DNA from: Manis javanica
Lineage: Eukaryota; Chordata; Mammalia; Pholidota; Manidae
DNA length: 64,000 nucleotides
Direction: 5' to 3'
NCBI RefSeq assembly: GCF_040802235.1
Contig: NC_133158.1
Location: forward strand, 152,346,401-152,410,400
The position numbers were made by a program, and so were the translations under genes. This document shows, piece after piece, positions 23,466 to 35,110 of the stretch. The notes under the pieces are model-generated. The model saw nothing but the letters and a program-made list of their open reading frames with translations. It ran no database searches and was not told the origin of the DNA. How positions within the stretch are numbered: position 1 is the stretch's first letter; each line of letters starts with the position of its first letter.

Positions 23466-24779
23466 CTCCTAACTTCCCATGATCCTGCAGTGAGCAAAGG
23501 AGAAAGCCGAGGCTTGGACTTTCCTCCATCTGACTCGGAAGCCCACGCTGTGACCTGTTACTCTGTGATACTTCTTTAAGAAATCAGAAGTAGAAGTCAG
23601 GTGTGAGAGGTGAGGAAATGCTGTCAGATAGCTTAAAGTCCTTTACCTGTAAACTTCGAAGCTGACCTTGGAGGCATGGTTCCCTATATTTCACCTGTTT
23701 GGAAAGATAATTCCATATTATGTCTAATTTAAAACTGGAGAAAGGTAATGCGGGTTTCTAAGGTATGTAATGTATATACCAAGTCCTGTGCTCGAACTAA
23801 TCTGGAAAAGTCCAATCTTTTCAAATGAAGGTTTCATGTAAGAAGTTAAGGCTTCTGAAGCTATAGAGTTGTTGAGGTGACCTGTCAGAGCAGCATCACT
23901 GCCCACCAAAGTCTGTCAGCCTAGACTTGACATTACGTGGGATGTTCTGTTGGCAAAATCCTGGGGGTTAGTCAGGGGCCATGTGTCACCCATCCAGTAC
24001 CTCTGTCAACCTTAGTATAGGTACACTGGGCTCCGAAAACCCTTGAATGTTCTTTGATGGTCCAATGCATACTCATGGGCTATGCCTACTCTTTAAAAGC
24101 CCACCCACCTGCCCTGTGGAGCTGCTGTGTGCTCACCGTGGGTGAGTGGCTTGGCCTTTGAAGGTGCCCCATTCAGGATGAATCTGAGGCAGGGCCAATC
24201 CTACAGCATTGGGCTCCATATCAGACCGTCATGCCAGTCTTCTCAGGGAGGAGCCTGGGCGAGTTTTCAGGATGAGCTGGGTGAAGCCGTTGGAAGGAGA
24301 AGCCCCCCTACCAGCATGCATGAGGAGCGTGAGTGGTGCTTTGCTCCCATCTGCCCTCCTGGCTCCTTTGTGTTGCTGTCACAGTAATGTGGATGGGGGT
24401 CTTTGAAAGGAAAGGGGAGGGGAGATTTTCCAAACTTTCGTTTCCATCTTTTTCTGGATTGAGTGGGAAATTTGCACAGAAATTATTTTTGCTTTTGGGG
24501 TATTGTTGATTCCAGGAAGTTGAAGGAACTAGAAATCCATCACTTGGCACCAATTTTGTGTTATGGGAACACTGTTGCCTCTATGTGTAATATTATCTTA
24601 GAGCATTAATCATTTGAATAATTTAACAGGAGTGGGTAGTTCTGAGATTCTCATGTTTTGGGGTGCCACTCTGTGTTCAAAGTACTGATCAGTTCAGATT
24701 AAACAATGGAGTCCACTGCTTTTCTAGGTTGATGTAAAGGATTTCAAAACTAATAACAATAGTGTAATAATGGTAATAT
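23466..24779. other. Unassigned intergenic sequence
   Basis: Two overlapping plus-strand frames at 24127-24406 have no recognisable family, splice context or promoter. Nothing else stands out. Confidence 0.35.
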
Positions 24780-24990
24780 AAAATAATTGTAGTTCTAACC
24801 ACTTTATATGTATTAAATTAATTCTTGCAAAAACACTTTGAAGTGGAAACTCTTATGCCCATTGCACAAATAAGGAAACAAAGGAGCAGAGAATTTAACT
24901 TGCCTAAGGTCACACACACGGTTGGTGGCACAAGCAGGATTTGAATCCAGACAGATGAGTTCCTAACCTCTTAACTGCTATTTTGTATAG
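24780..24990 (-). mobile_element. MIR SINE remnant
   Basis: Well-preserved reverse MIR: TAAATTAATTCTTGC near 24815, AAATAAGGAAACAAAGG, TGCCTAAGGTCACACAC and GGATTTGAATCCAGACAG. Confidence 0.85.
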
Positions 24991-26295
24991 TTGTATACAT
25001 GTATGTATATTAGGGACAATCTTGCAAGAAGGGTATTCTGTTTGTGTACCCCCCATCACACCACTGGAATTTAAATTTCTCAAGAGTATTTAAGAGTAAA
25101 TGCAAGAGTAATGTGCTTGCTCATTCACTAAACACTAAACACTAAGGTTTGCAAATTGGCTGAGGGGTATGCCACTTGGGAAAGACATGAATGGAAATTG
25201 GGGTAGACTTAATGGGGAAAAGCTGGGTAGGTTGGCAGGCTGTGCTGGGTGGTCCCAATGGGAAATGGAGTAGAGGAATTCATGTTGGCATGTACACAGT
25301 GGGAGGTGCTGGGAGTCTCAGGGGCTACAGCTGAAACTGGGGAGAAGAAAATGGCAAGAGGGTTTGATATTAGAGAATTCTGAGATTAGGGGAGTTGATG
25401 CTTAGGATGGAGTGACCTAGTTACAACTCTTAGCTGTAGACTAGTAGTAAATTGCTTGTGAAAAATCTTCCTCTTGGTCTGTCTACTTATCATCTATAAA
25501 GAAGTTGATTGAAGCATGCAAATAACGCTGACATATACTTTTGGGAAAACTGTACTCTAATAATGTGCTTGCTCATTTACTAAACACTGTTTTTTTTATC
25601 AGACCTATTCATACTGCTTACCTTGCCCATAAGGCTGTGATTTTAGCTGAGAAGTAGCCCTCACTTCCTGTGTTTTGAAACTGTAATCTCATTCATTCTA
25701 AGCTGGAAACATCCCAGTCTTTTCTGTGATCACTGCTGTGTTTGTGGAATCAAGACGAAAATCAAGGAAAATCTTAAACACTGTCAGTTTATACATGCCT
25801 AACCTGATCAGCCCAAAAGTATTGTAGTGTGTAAAGGGCTACCCATAACTTATTTTTAATGGATTGTTTTTGCCTCAAATGGCATGATGTTTGCTTCCCA
25901 AGAGTGTGCATGTCTCTGTGTGTGTGCATGTTCATTTTCTGCATTCAGCCTGCATCACTACCATGGCAATCAGTGTTTCTCAGTGGCCTCTGTAGGTGAG
26001 GAGGGTTCTTTGATGGTTAAAGACCTCCACTTCCCAGATATTAAATGTGCATAATGCCTTGAGGGCTTTAAGCACTATGCTAAGTATGCAAGTCTCATAC
26101 CCAGAGTAGCCACAGCGCCTGCATTCCTGCAATAGCCGCAGCCCTGAGCAGATGCTGCCAGTGCTCTTGTCTGCCTGTGCTTTTCACTTTGGGACAAAGT
26201 TCTGTAATCATATCTCATGGATTTGTTTTCTCCACACTATAAAGACTGAATTGTGAAGATCTCATCATGCCATAAATGGCAGCATGAGCCATGGT
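24991..26295. other. Upstream flank of the PLCH1 exon
   Basis: Unrecognised noncoding sequence. It holds a 28-base direct repeat (25109-25136 and 25561-25588). No CpG island or TATA box placed convincingly relative to the PLCH1 exon was seen, so the transcription start is probably further upstream in a separate leader exon. Confidence 0.35.
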
Positions 26296-26345
26296 CTTTT
26301 CTTTTCTTTTTTTTTTTTTGCCTTTTTTCTTTTCTTTTTTTCAAG
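26296..26345 (+). other. Polypyrimidine tract and 3' splice site ahead of the PLCH1 exon
   Basis: Nearly 50 bases of C and T (broken only by single purines) lead into CAAG at 26342-26345. This is a strong vertebrate acceptor and supports an upstream noncoding leader exon. The tract could also be a decayed simple repeat that by chance ends in AG. Confidence 0.55.
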
Positions 26346-26412
26346 ATGTATATCAAGATGTAGAGAGAAATTTAACTGCTCTTGCTAATAATGTTTAATA
26401 ATATAAAATTTA
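26346..26412 (+). promoter_or_regulatory. PLCH1 5' leader with two upstream ATGs
   Basis: If the acceptor at 26345 is used, the leader in this exon begins with ATG at 26346, giving a five-codon frame that stops at 26361-26363. A second ATG at 26391 opens a frame that passes over the main start out of frame and stops at 26424-26426. Both could reduce initiation at the main ATG. The leader is inferred, not shown by transcript data. Confidence 0.45.
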
Positions 26413-26455
26413 ATGGCAGACCTTGAAGTGTACAAAAACTTAAGTCCAGAAAAAG
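26413..26455 (+). CDS. PLCH1: Phospholipase C eta-1, first coding exon (partial gene)
   Basis: PLCH1 is a calcium-sensitive phosphoinositide phospholipase C, enriched in neurons, that cleaves PIP2 at membranes into IP3 and diacylglycerol. The exon encodes MADLEVYKNLSPEK, identical to the human and mouse amino terminus as I remember it, and ends one base into the next codon. In the known protein a valine (GTN) follows, so the exon should end after this G. The next bases are GCAAGA, which makes a GC-type donor (AAAAAG|GCAAGA). A standard GT donor (AAG|GTAAGT) lies 26 bases downstream at 26482, but its phase (0) would not fit the expected phase-1 junction. The PH, EF-hand, catalytic X/Y and C2 domains are encoded by exons beyond this window. 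The match is short but exact and in a sensible splice context. Confidence 0.8.
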
Positions 26456-29219
26456 GCAAGAGTCATACTACTAATTTTAAGGTAAGTGTAATGGTCCTAG
26501 AAAAAGATGGTATACATTTCTTATTTTATTTCATGTTTAGTTAAGTTTAAAGATTCATTTAACTCTTGACAGTATGTTTGAGATATTTCTATATGAGATG
26601 AAAAGGTAACAAAGTGGGGCTGTTTTTTCTTGCAAATGTGTACTTTTGTAATGGTAGAGTTTGCATGCTAATGAATTGGAAGTACATTATTAGAATAAAA
26701 TGGTCAGTGACAAAGCCATTTATATTCTTAGGCTACAAGTCAAGGATACAGACATGCTTAAAAATTTCATTTGTCTGACACAGTGGGTTTTAATTTGAAC
26801 ATTGTCAAGTCTTATTCAGTTTGAATAATGATGAATAAAGGTATATTTTAACTTTCTACAATAAAATGGACAGAATGATTCCCAATTTGTATCAATTAAA
26901 GATTGTACAGTGAAAATAATTAGCTTTGTACAATGAAGTGGTATAACTATTAAGCGTAGATAAAATGGAGGCAGAATCCATGTATCATGTTCTTAGAGCC
27001 TGTCAGGTCCAGTAGCATGAGAGAAACACTTGAAAGTATGAGTTAGGGAGATCAGGAATTTAAAATATATAGAGATTGTTCTTGTATTGTAAGAAATGTT
27101 CCTGTGTGGTTAGACGAGTAAATGATATGTCAAGAAATGTTTTCTAGAGTTATTTGCAAACTGAGATACTTATGTTATTTCAGATTATTCATGTGTGTCC
27201 ACTCAAATATAACGTCGTTGTGTCAGTGCTCCATCTGAGAGCCTGTCTTATGATCGCTGCTACTTTGCAGTATTGACTTTGATGTGCCATGTTCACTGTA
27301 GCAGCATTGATGCTTGCTTTTTATTCAAAATGTAAATTAGACCATGGTTGACACTTCCTGAGTATAACTGAATTTTCTAAGCCTCGGGAAGGGCCTTTTA
27401 ACAAAAATAGGGCAGGATTTGGTTAACTCAATATGCAGTTTGTCAGAAAGATTTTCCATTTTGAGTTTTGTCTTTTAATATGTTTGGAAACTCTTTTGTA
27501 TGCCGAATGTAGGAATAAATTGAATTGCATAGCGTACTCTCAGGATTGTCTTGCATAATATACATCATGGAAGTAGTGGTGAAAGTGACAGAAGTCACTT
27601 TTGCCATATAAAATAATCTTTAAACTTAAAGTTATACTTTAATTATTACTCATTGTGGAAATCTGAATGCATTTATCTAGTCATACAAGCTTTTAATGTT
27701 GACAAATGTAAGTTGTCTTGTTTCAAGGTAGATGTCTTCACATACAGATGGTCTTACTAGAGGTTTTTTTAAATAAGCACATATCTCATACTTAACAGAT
27801 TTTCTGTTATCTATTTTAATAATGCATTTTGCTGAGTGAAAAATTTACTGGCTGTACATCTTAGTATTAAATTTATAAATCTTAGTGGGTAGCAAGACTA
27901 TTTTTAAATACATTTTTTTCTGAATTCCAGGTCAGTTTTAAGAGGAACATCTTAAATTATACAGATGAACTCTATTTTAAAGTGTGTGAAATTAATAGAT
28001 TCTGAATTTGTATGAAACAGTAATGTGAGTGGAAGTGGTTTCAATTGATGGGAATGCAAAGTTGAAAAATGTTCGTTCAGACCCAAGAGAAGAAACCTGA
28101 GTTTTGATGGTATATCCTTAGTCTTAAAGTGTGTATTAAGTATATGAAGTATAAAACTCATGTTTGCTCCTACATCTTGTATTTATACATATACTTAGGA
28201 AATTATAATTATGATCATTGGCCTTAAAATTTAATGTGATATACTAAACATCTGAGTTAGAGAGTCATTGCAGTGATTCTTAAAACAACACTATGTAGGG
28301 GACTTGAACTGCAGCATAAAAACAGAAGTCAGTGCAAGCTTCAGGCATGTAAGGCAAGTGTTTTCATAATCTTTTAATGTCTGTGAACCCCAGCTTCCTT
28401 TTTAGTAACTAGAGATAAAATTACTTTCTTGCTGACTTTGCAATTTTGCTGTAAGAATTACTGGCATAATGTCTCTGAAAGCATTTGGGATATGGAAATG
28501 GGCTACAGAAATGTTATAGGATATGATCATAGAAATAAAGATAATGCACATTTCCTTTACTTTAACTGAAAAGCCATTGTATTTCATTTGGAATGCAAAT
28601 AAAAAACACTTTGACCTGGAACTTTGGTAGCTCTGCTACTAATTTTCCTCTTGGCTTAGTGTGACCGATACGCCAGCAGTGTGCGCAGTGTGTAGGCATG
28701 CCTTATGGAGGGGGCTGATGTCAGAGCAGGAGTAAATAGTCCTAGCTTTCTAGATGAGGCAGAAGCCATAGCAACTTCACTCTTTTTTAAGGAGAGGAAA
28801 CAGGCTGTAAAATTTTCTCCAAGATGTGGAGTAGACCTGTGGCTGGAATCAGTACTCTGGTTTCCAGATCAGTATTCTTCTCAGTTATGCAGATTTTTGC
28901 TTTTTGGAGGTGCTAAACATTTAGATACTTGTGATTTCTCTTGTTGTGCCGTTTATTATTTATCCAAGGCCGTTTTTAGGGAGGGGAAAATTGAGAGTTG
29001 CCTGTGGAATCCTTTGCTGCTAGTGGTGCAATCAAAGATAACATTGAATGCTTTGTATACATGTGTTGGTTGGGGCTATGAAAATAAGAAGTATTAAACT
29101 CCTTGTCAATATCTTGTGATACTGTGGAGGGAGGCTTATATCACCAAGTATGGTAGCACTGTGACAGAGAAGCATTCCAGTGGAACCGTGAATGTGAAGA
29201 AGTCAGCAAAGGATTTCTA
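26456..29219 (+). other. Start of the first coding intron of PLCH1
   Basis: No further PLCH1 exon was found to the right, which is consistent with the very large 5' introns of this gene in other mammals. This part is AT-rich and mostly free of repeats I can name. Overlapping short frames have no family resemblance. Confidence 0.5.
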
Positions 29220-29410
29220 GTGATGATATTTGAAATGAGCCTTGAATAAGAAGGATTACAGTAGGTGGATAAGCAAGGATAGAAGATGAAGGAAGTAGTC
29301 AAGGGCCAGTTGAATTTTAGAAAGATCTCTCTGACAATGGTTAACAAATTGAGGGGAGAGGTGAGACTGCAACACAGGAGACTGGAAGCCTCTTGCAATA
29401 AATAGGTGAA
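29220..29410 (+). repeat. Fragment of an ancient G/A-rich interspersed repeat
   Basis: Wording such as TTGAATAAGAAGGATTAC, ATCTCTCTGACAATGG and ACAGGAGACTGGAAGCCTC matches the same long mammalian repeat seen at 41.9-44.3 kb. Class not assigned. Confidence 0.45.
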
Positions 29411-29929
29411 ATACAATAGTCCCAACTCAAGTTTCTTAGCTGACATAGATCTTCCATGAGAAAACACAGCACTCTCAAGTCCACATTTGCCCCTGATCGA
29501 AGCTACGCTAGAATTCACATACCTTTTCCTCAGCATATACTTTTTAATCCAGTCACTGTTTTGTAGTTGGGGTAAATAAGCTGCAAGTAGGTGATTGATT
29601 AACTGATATGAAATAAAACATTTCTGCTCTATTATACAGAATTGTGCTTAGTTATGAGTATTTCTTTTTCTTTTACAGAGAACAAAAATTATTTCCACAG
29701 GAAGCTCAGCTTATCCCAACTCAGCCTTTTTTTAGGTTACGGTACATTTGTTGAAATATTGTCATGTTGCTTGCATCATCAGTCCAAATACAACATTAGA
29801 GAAGAAAGGTCACCGGCCATTTCTTGGTATTTCACTTTGCTAAAAGTGACTATTTGCATGTAATGAAAAAGATGATGCCCAGGATACTGTATACTTTATT
29901 CTGTTCCACAGATGCGTTGGTTCAGAACT

Positions 29930-30275
29930 AGATTGTTAGGGCAAGTTCTCCATCATTGTTCCTATTCATAACTGTTTGGGCCTTTTCATGTATTTTCTGG
30001 TCTGGATAGATTTTAGAAATAGCCTGTCTAGTCACAAAAGTAATCTAGTCCCCTGAGTAGGGATTTTTGATTGGAATTGCATTGAATTTATAGAATAGCT
30101 GAGCAGCACTGACTTTAAGACACTGAGGCCTCCCTTTCAGGAACATAGAATTCACCATATTTGAGGTCTTCCTTTATATCAGCAAAGATCTAGAGTTTTC
30201 TTGCTGTGAGATATGCACATTTCTTACTAGGCTTATTTCTGTGGTTTTAGTTGGTGTTGTGCTTAGTTTTTTTTC
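29930..30275 (-). mobile_element. Old L1 ORF2 fragment, antisense
   Basis: The plus strand carries the reverse of ORF2 thumb and connection sequence: GGAATTGCATTGAATTTATAG near 30075, GAGGTCTTCCTTTATATC near 30162, then the CTTGCTGTGAGATA region. Eroded, no frame. Confidence 0.65.
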
Positions 30276-30979
30276 AGTTACATTTCCTTTCAAAAACAGT
30301 TGAAAATTTTAAGTACAGTAGTATAGAAGAACTAGAACAATAAGTATGGTCCCTCTTTCAGCCCTCTTCACCTCTTTGCTAAATAAGCTATTTTTAATTC
30401 TTTTTGTAGGATTTTAGTGTTATTTTGATATCTCTAAATGATGCACTTATACTGCTGCTACCTACTGGCTTTTCAATTTTTGACATTATCTATTGATTTT
30501 TCTTCTATGGAAGATGAGGAATTAACCCACTTACACAGCTCCCCCCTCCATCTCTCAGTGACTCCATGGGTTGGCTACCTTTGTACCTTTAGTAATTTGC
30601 TTACACTTCTGCTTGTTGCTCTGCCGAGTACAAACACTCCACCTAGCGGCCACGGCACTTGCCTCACCAAGCCTTTCCCTCACTTACCTCTTCTGAGTTC
30701 TGTCTTATTTTCCCACTCTTTCTCTGTACTTATAATTACTCCTTCCATGTTTTGATCATAGGTTGTTTTTAAACGTTTAATATCAATAAGCAAAGTTTAC
30801 ATACTATGACTACATAAAATTGCATCAGAGCAAAGTAATCATCCAAGTCAATCTTAGTTAAGGATATTGCTTCAGAAGATGGTATCTGAGGAAAAGGAAA
30901 GATTCTGGAGATTTCTATATCGGATGGTGGCATTAAGCTTATTTAAAAAAGTCTCTGATAATTTTGACAATTAGCAGTC
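30276..30979. other. Unassigned PLCH1 intron sequence
   Basis: A 105-codon open frame at 30438-30755 has no recognisable family and no splice context. I see no other signal. Confidence 0.35.
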
Positions 30980-31145
30980 TTCATCATAACTCAATGAGGT
31001 GAGTGTAGTTATCTCTGTTTTGGGGATGAGGAACCTGAGGCTCAGAGAGAGTAAAATAACTTCCCTAGGTCATACTGTCATTGGTAGAGCTGACATTTGA
31101 ATCTCGTTGGCTGACTTTGGAGTCTAGACTTGCAGCCATGTCCCC
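30980..31145 (-). mobile_element. MIR SINE remnant
   Basis: Reverse MIR: GGGGATGAGGAACCTGAGGC near 31021, ACTTCCCTAGGTCATACTG and ACATTTGAATCTCGTTGG. Confidence 0.8.
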
Positions 31146-33969
31146 TTGCTTAATGCTATTGTTGCTTTCTTGGAGGTAGTAAGATATATAAGCAGGACTC
31201 AATTCATTGCCTTCTCTGTATTAAAAAAACCAAAACCCCTACCATCTCTATAAAGACATTTCAACTTAGCTTCTGCTTTCTGCATATGCCTTTCTGCAGC
31301 TGACAGGTTGGCCTGACTTTTCCTTGAGTAAATGGACCTGCCAATGAGTACTTCTGGAGTGAGAGACAGAGAGTGGTGTGGTGGAGCCCACAGGGCGGGG
31401 TGTAGGGTAGCATTGGGGGGTAAGAATGATTAGGGTGGAACCAGATTGTGCAAGGTTTTTAACATCCCTCTGGAGAGTTTGGGCTGAATCTAGTGAAGAA
31501 GGGGAGAAGATGATAAGCTTTGGAGGGGGTGATTATATACAAGTGGTACTTTAAGTAAAAAATGTACTGTGAAGGATTGATTCAACAAGCCAAAGATAAA
31601 GAGTCCTGCCGTCTTCTGGAGAAATTGGTTCAGGCATCTCAAGGCCATGAACCCTAGTTATTGAAGTTTTGACAAATGAGTCATTACTGTCTCTACTTAC
31701 TTGTCAGCAAAACAGAAGCTACCATGAGAGAGCTTGAGTTACTTCAGTGTCTCTTTGAAGAAAGTGGAATGATTGTTTCTATTGATCTGTTTAAGAATAA
31801 GTCATGGCTGTAGATGTGTGTAACAAGGTTTTCATCTAATCCAGTGACCTGTTGCTTCTTGCTTTGCTTTAAAATCAATGTCACTACTGACTGTTTTTCC
31901 AGGGAGGGTGTGAAAAGATAAAACTTGGGAGAATATACAGAGGTCTGAGACCACCCACTCCAATGCAGATACGAAATCAGGAGAAAAGAAGGGAAGAAAT
32001 AAGGCAGCTCTAAAGGGCAATTTTTTTTGCTCTCTCTTTTATAGTTTCTCTTTGTTCATTTTCCCCCCTCATTATCATTTGCCTTTTATTCTCTATTTTG
32101 AATATCCAAAGTTATACTTGATGACTGTTAAAAAAAGCAATATTGCCTTATATTAAATACTGGATGAAGCTTCTTGCCTTTCTCACTCCTCAGGTATAAC
32201 CGTGGTTGATATCTTTGGCACGTGGATTTGCATGCTTCCAAGAGTGTGTATGTGCATGCACACATATACAGAAAGGAGTCACAGCATTAGTGCACGTCTC
32301 ACAGGGAATTCAATTTTTATGTGCTCAACAAGGAGAATAAAAAATATAAATTGTGTGGGCCAGTCCCTGACCCACCTTCCTGATCCTACTCATTGAGCCC
32401 CAGAATGAACATGAAATAGGACTTAATCTATACTTAGTAATTAAATGCCTCTCATCCAGTGAGCTTTATCCTGATGTTGAGGTTTTTAAGGTTAATTTCA
32501 GTTATTTTATACTGTCCTTATTCTCTCACTTTTGTGTTTAGAAAATTTACTCATTCCTTTTCTCAGGTTTTCACTGATGTTTTGAAAAATGAAAAGGCCA
32601 GAAAGAACTAGCAAAATGAGAGAAGACAGGAATGGGGAGCATAATAAACAAAAATACACCAAATTTGGTGGTGGTGGAAGGGAGAGGGACCATGGTTCAA
32701 ATTCTTATTTGCCACTTAATTTTAATCTTATTTAATTAATGTGGCTGGCCAGTCCTCTCATTTGGTCATAGTAAATAGTCATTCTGAACTTTATTTTATA
32801 TTCTCTCACTGTTTACTTTTTTCTGGCTGGCTCAAATTTCCTCTTTTCCTGAAGAATGGTGAATGGAAGCAAGGTACACACAAAGGGGAAAAAGAATAAA
32901 ACTAATGAAGATTATAGTGTTCCTTCTGCTGTGCTTTGATTCCCACTGGTGTCTTGTGATTTCTCCTCGAAGAAGTCTTCCTTTTTTGTTTCGAAACTTC
33001 CTTTCCCTAGTTTTCTCATTTCCTTTTGTCTTTTCAGAGAAATAAAGTTTAGAATGCATTTGATTTATAAAGCCACATGCAAGCCCATGAAGATAAGAAC
33101 CAGTAGTTGGTAATGGCTCTGACATGCATCAGCTCTAAGACATGGAGCAGTTGCTCACCCTTGGTGTTGTGGACCTTTCTGAAATGCTTTCCATGCATTT
33201 TCTTACTCAAATCCCAGAGGAGTGTCTTTAAGAACAAAATCTGAGCAGCACAAATATTGACAGTTATGGCAGAAGCCCCGAGGATCATGGAAAAAAACAT
33301 ATTGATGAAGTTCTGACATTGTCAGCTCTCAGTGCAGATAGCGTCAGCAGGTGCTGGGTAACATGCTCTTTGTTGCCACAAATGGGTGGATATGACCCTG
33401 TTGGAAGAGACATCAGTTTTGGTCACAAAAAGGTGGTGGGGAAATTGTCATAGGATAATAAATAGTGACAGAATGGGAAATGGGTTTCATAAGGAACAGG
33501 TCAAGGTTAAGAGGCTGGACATATTGTTTCTTGGTTAAACCATCCAGCTTTATAATTGTGTGATTTGTAGCTATTATTTTTCTATTTGTTTTTTTTCTTT
33601 GACTAATGCGTATTTTTTAAATGCACTGTTGTATTGTGCTACTTCTTTATCCTGTCTCATTTATTCTGTCTCCCTGACACAATTCTTAGTTTACACTCCT
33701 TTCCTCAACCTCTCATTTACTCAATACATTACTTATTTTCTTTTTTTATTTATATGGCTGGGACCTTTCCCAATTCTCACATGCAAACTATTCTTTTTTA
33801 TTTTATCATTTTTTTATAACCTCCAATGAGAGAAGAGAAACACTGAAGGCAGGGAGAGCACCAGGATTTCTTCAGTGCTTTGGTATAGTTGAGGAGACTA
33901 TAGGATTTGGAATAAAATGACAGCAAAAGACAACCAAAAGTTGTAATATCAGCTTAGATTTTTAGGTAA
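31146..33969. other. Unassigned PLCH1 intron sequence
   Basis: Apart from a fragment near 31400-31510 that shares wording with the G/A-rich ancient repeat (GGTTTTTAACATCCCTCTGG), I recognise nothing. T-rich stretches near 33590-33820 give a hydrophobic-looking open frame that I consider a composition artefact. Confidence 0.35.
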
Positions 33970-34095
33970 TCATGTGGATCAATTTCTCTGGCACTCATCT
34001 TAAAAACAAGGATTCTGTATTTTAAAGTTGTGAGGATTGAATGGGGGCTGGCATGAGTAATCTTCCCCAGTGCTCAGTACATAGGCCTTCAGTAC
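33970..34095 (+). mobile_element. MIR fragment
   Basis: TTGTGAGGATTGAATGGGGG near 34028 followed by CAGTGCTCAGTACATAGG is the 3' half of a MIR in plus orientation. Confidence 0.5.
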
Positions 34096-34689
34096 GTTAC
34101 GTCCTTCTCCTGACAGTGCATGCCTGCTCAGCTTAGTATCTGTGTTCCACACACGCATGTCCTCTGTGTCCCATCGCTTCCTTTCTCTCAGGTTGACAAT
34201 CTGTATCAGTTTTCTATTTGTAATTTTCCTCTCATCCTTGTAGACTTACCCTTTTACCTAGCTACTCTACAATCCAAACCAAAAATAAGTCAAGCATATG
34301 GTAAACGTGTGAAAGAAAAACAAAAGGAAGCAAAAGTTAAATCCTTAGGTGATTTTAATTAGCAAAATTGCTTATTTAGATGCAGAAACATATTATGCAC
34401 TCAATCCTGATAATCACAGTTTACCAACAGTATTTAGTATCCCCCGTGAAGAACTAATATTTGATTATTTGTGTAATTTTTTTCATGCTAAGTTTTTCAA
34501 ATCCAAAAGCTGTGCTTCTAGTTACTTAGACCTATAGCATGTTGTTACCTTACTAAAGTAACTTTTAAATGTTAGGCCTTCTGCAGTCCAAACATGGTAT
34601 TTTAACAGAATACAAGGAAGAGGACTAAACAATAGTTAATTTTTACAAACTCAGTTAAAAAAATGAGAGAGTTTTTTGCCATACCTGAT

Positions 34690-35110
34690 TGGCAAAGGTA
34701 ATTAGAGATGATATACAGTGTTAACAGAGGTATGTGAAAATGGATATTTTATACACTGCTTGTGGGAAACCTGAGTTAGTATTTCTGGAGGGTAGTTTGG
34801 CAGTAGATAAACCCTTTGTCTTAGAAACTTTACTTCCAGAAACTAGTCCTATAAAAGTACTTGCACATTTGTGCAGAGATATAGTGATAGGAATGTTTAC
34901 TGCAGTATTTTTTTGTGTGTGTGATAGCAAAAAAAAGTGGAACAGCCTAAATGTACACTAGTAAATAAATGATTTTTAAAAATGATAGCACATCTCTACC
35001 ATGGGGACAATGCAGCTACTCGCAATGTTGTGAAGATCTATGTTGATTGACATGAGAAGGTGCTCATGATTATAGTCAATGGAGAAATATATTCCTGTTT
35101 TTCTAAATGC
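34690..35110 (+). mobile_element. Old L1 3'-end fragment, sense
   Basis: A plus-orientation L1M-type end: GGAGGGTAGTTTGGCAGTAG near 34787, ACTTTACTTCCAGAAACTAG, ATAGCAAAAAAAAGTGG and AACAGCCTAAATGTACAC. An internal A-rich frame is not coding. Confidence 0.75.

Noticed and set aside
26456..26487. Extending the PLCH1 exon to the GTAAGT at 26482
   Set aside because: It would add nine residues not in the known amino terminus and leave phase 0, which does not fit the expected phase-1 valine codon. Kept only as a possible alternative donor.
33560..33829. Hydrophobic 89-codon frame that looks like membrane segments
   Set aside because: T-rich DNA encodes phenylalanine and leucine by composition; no family or splice context.
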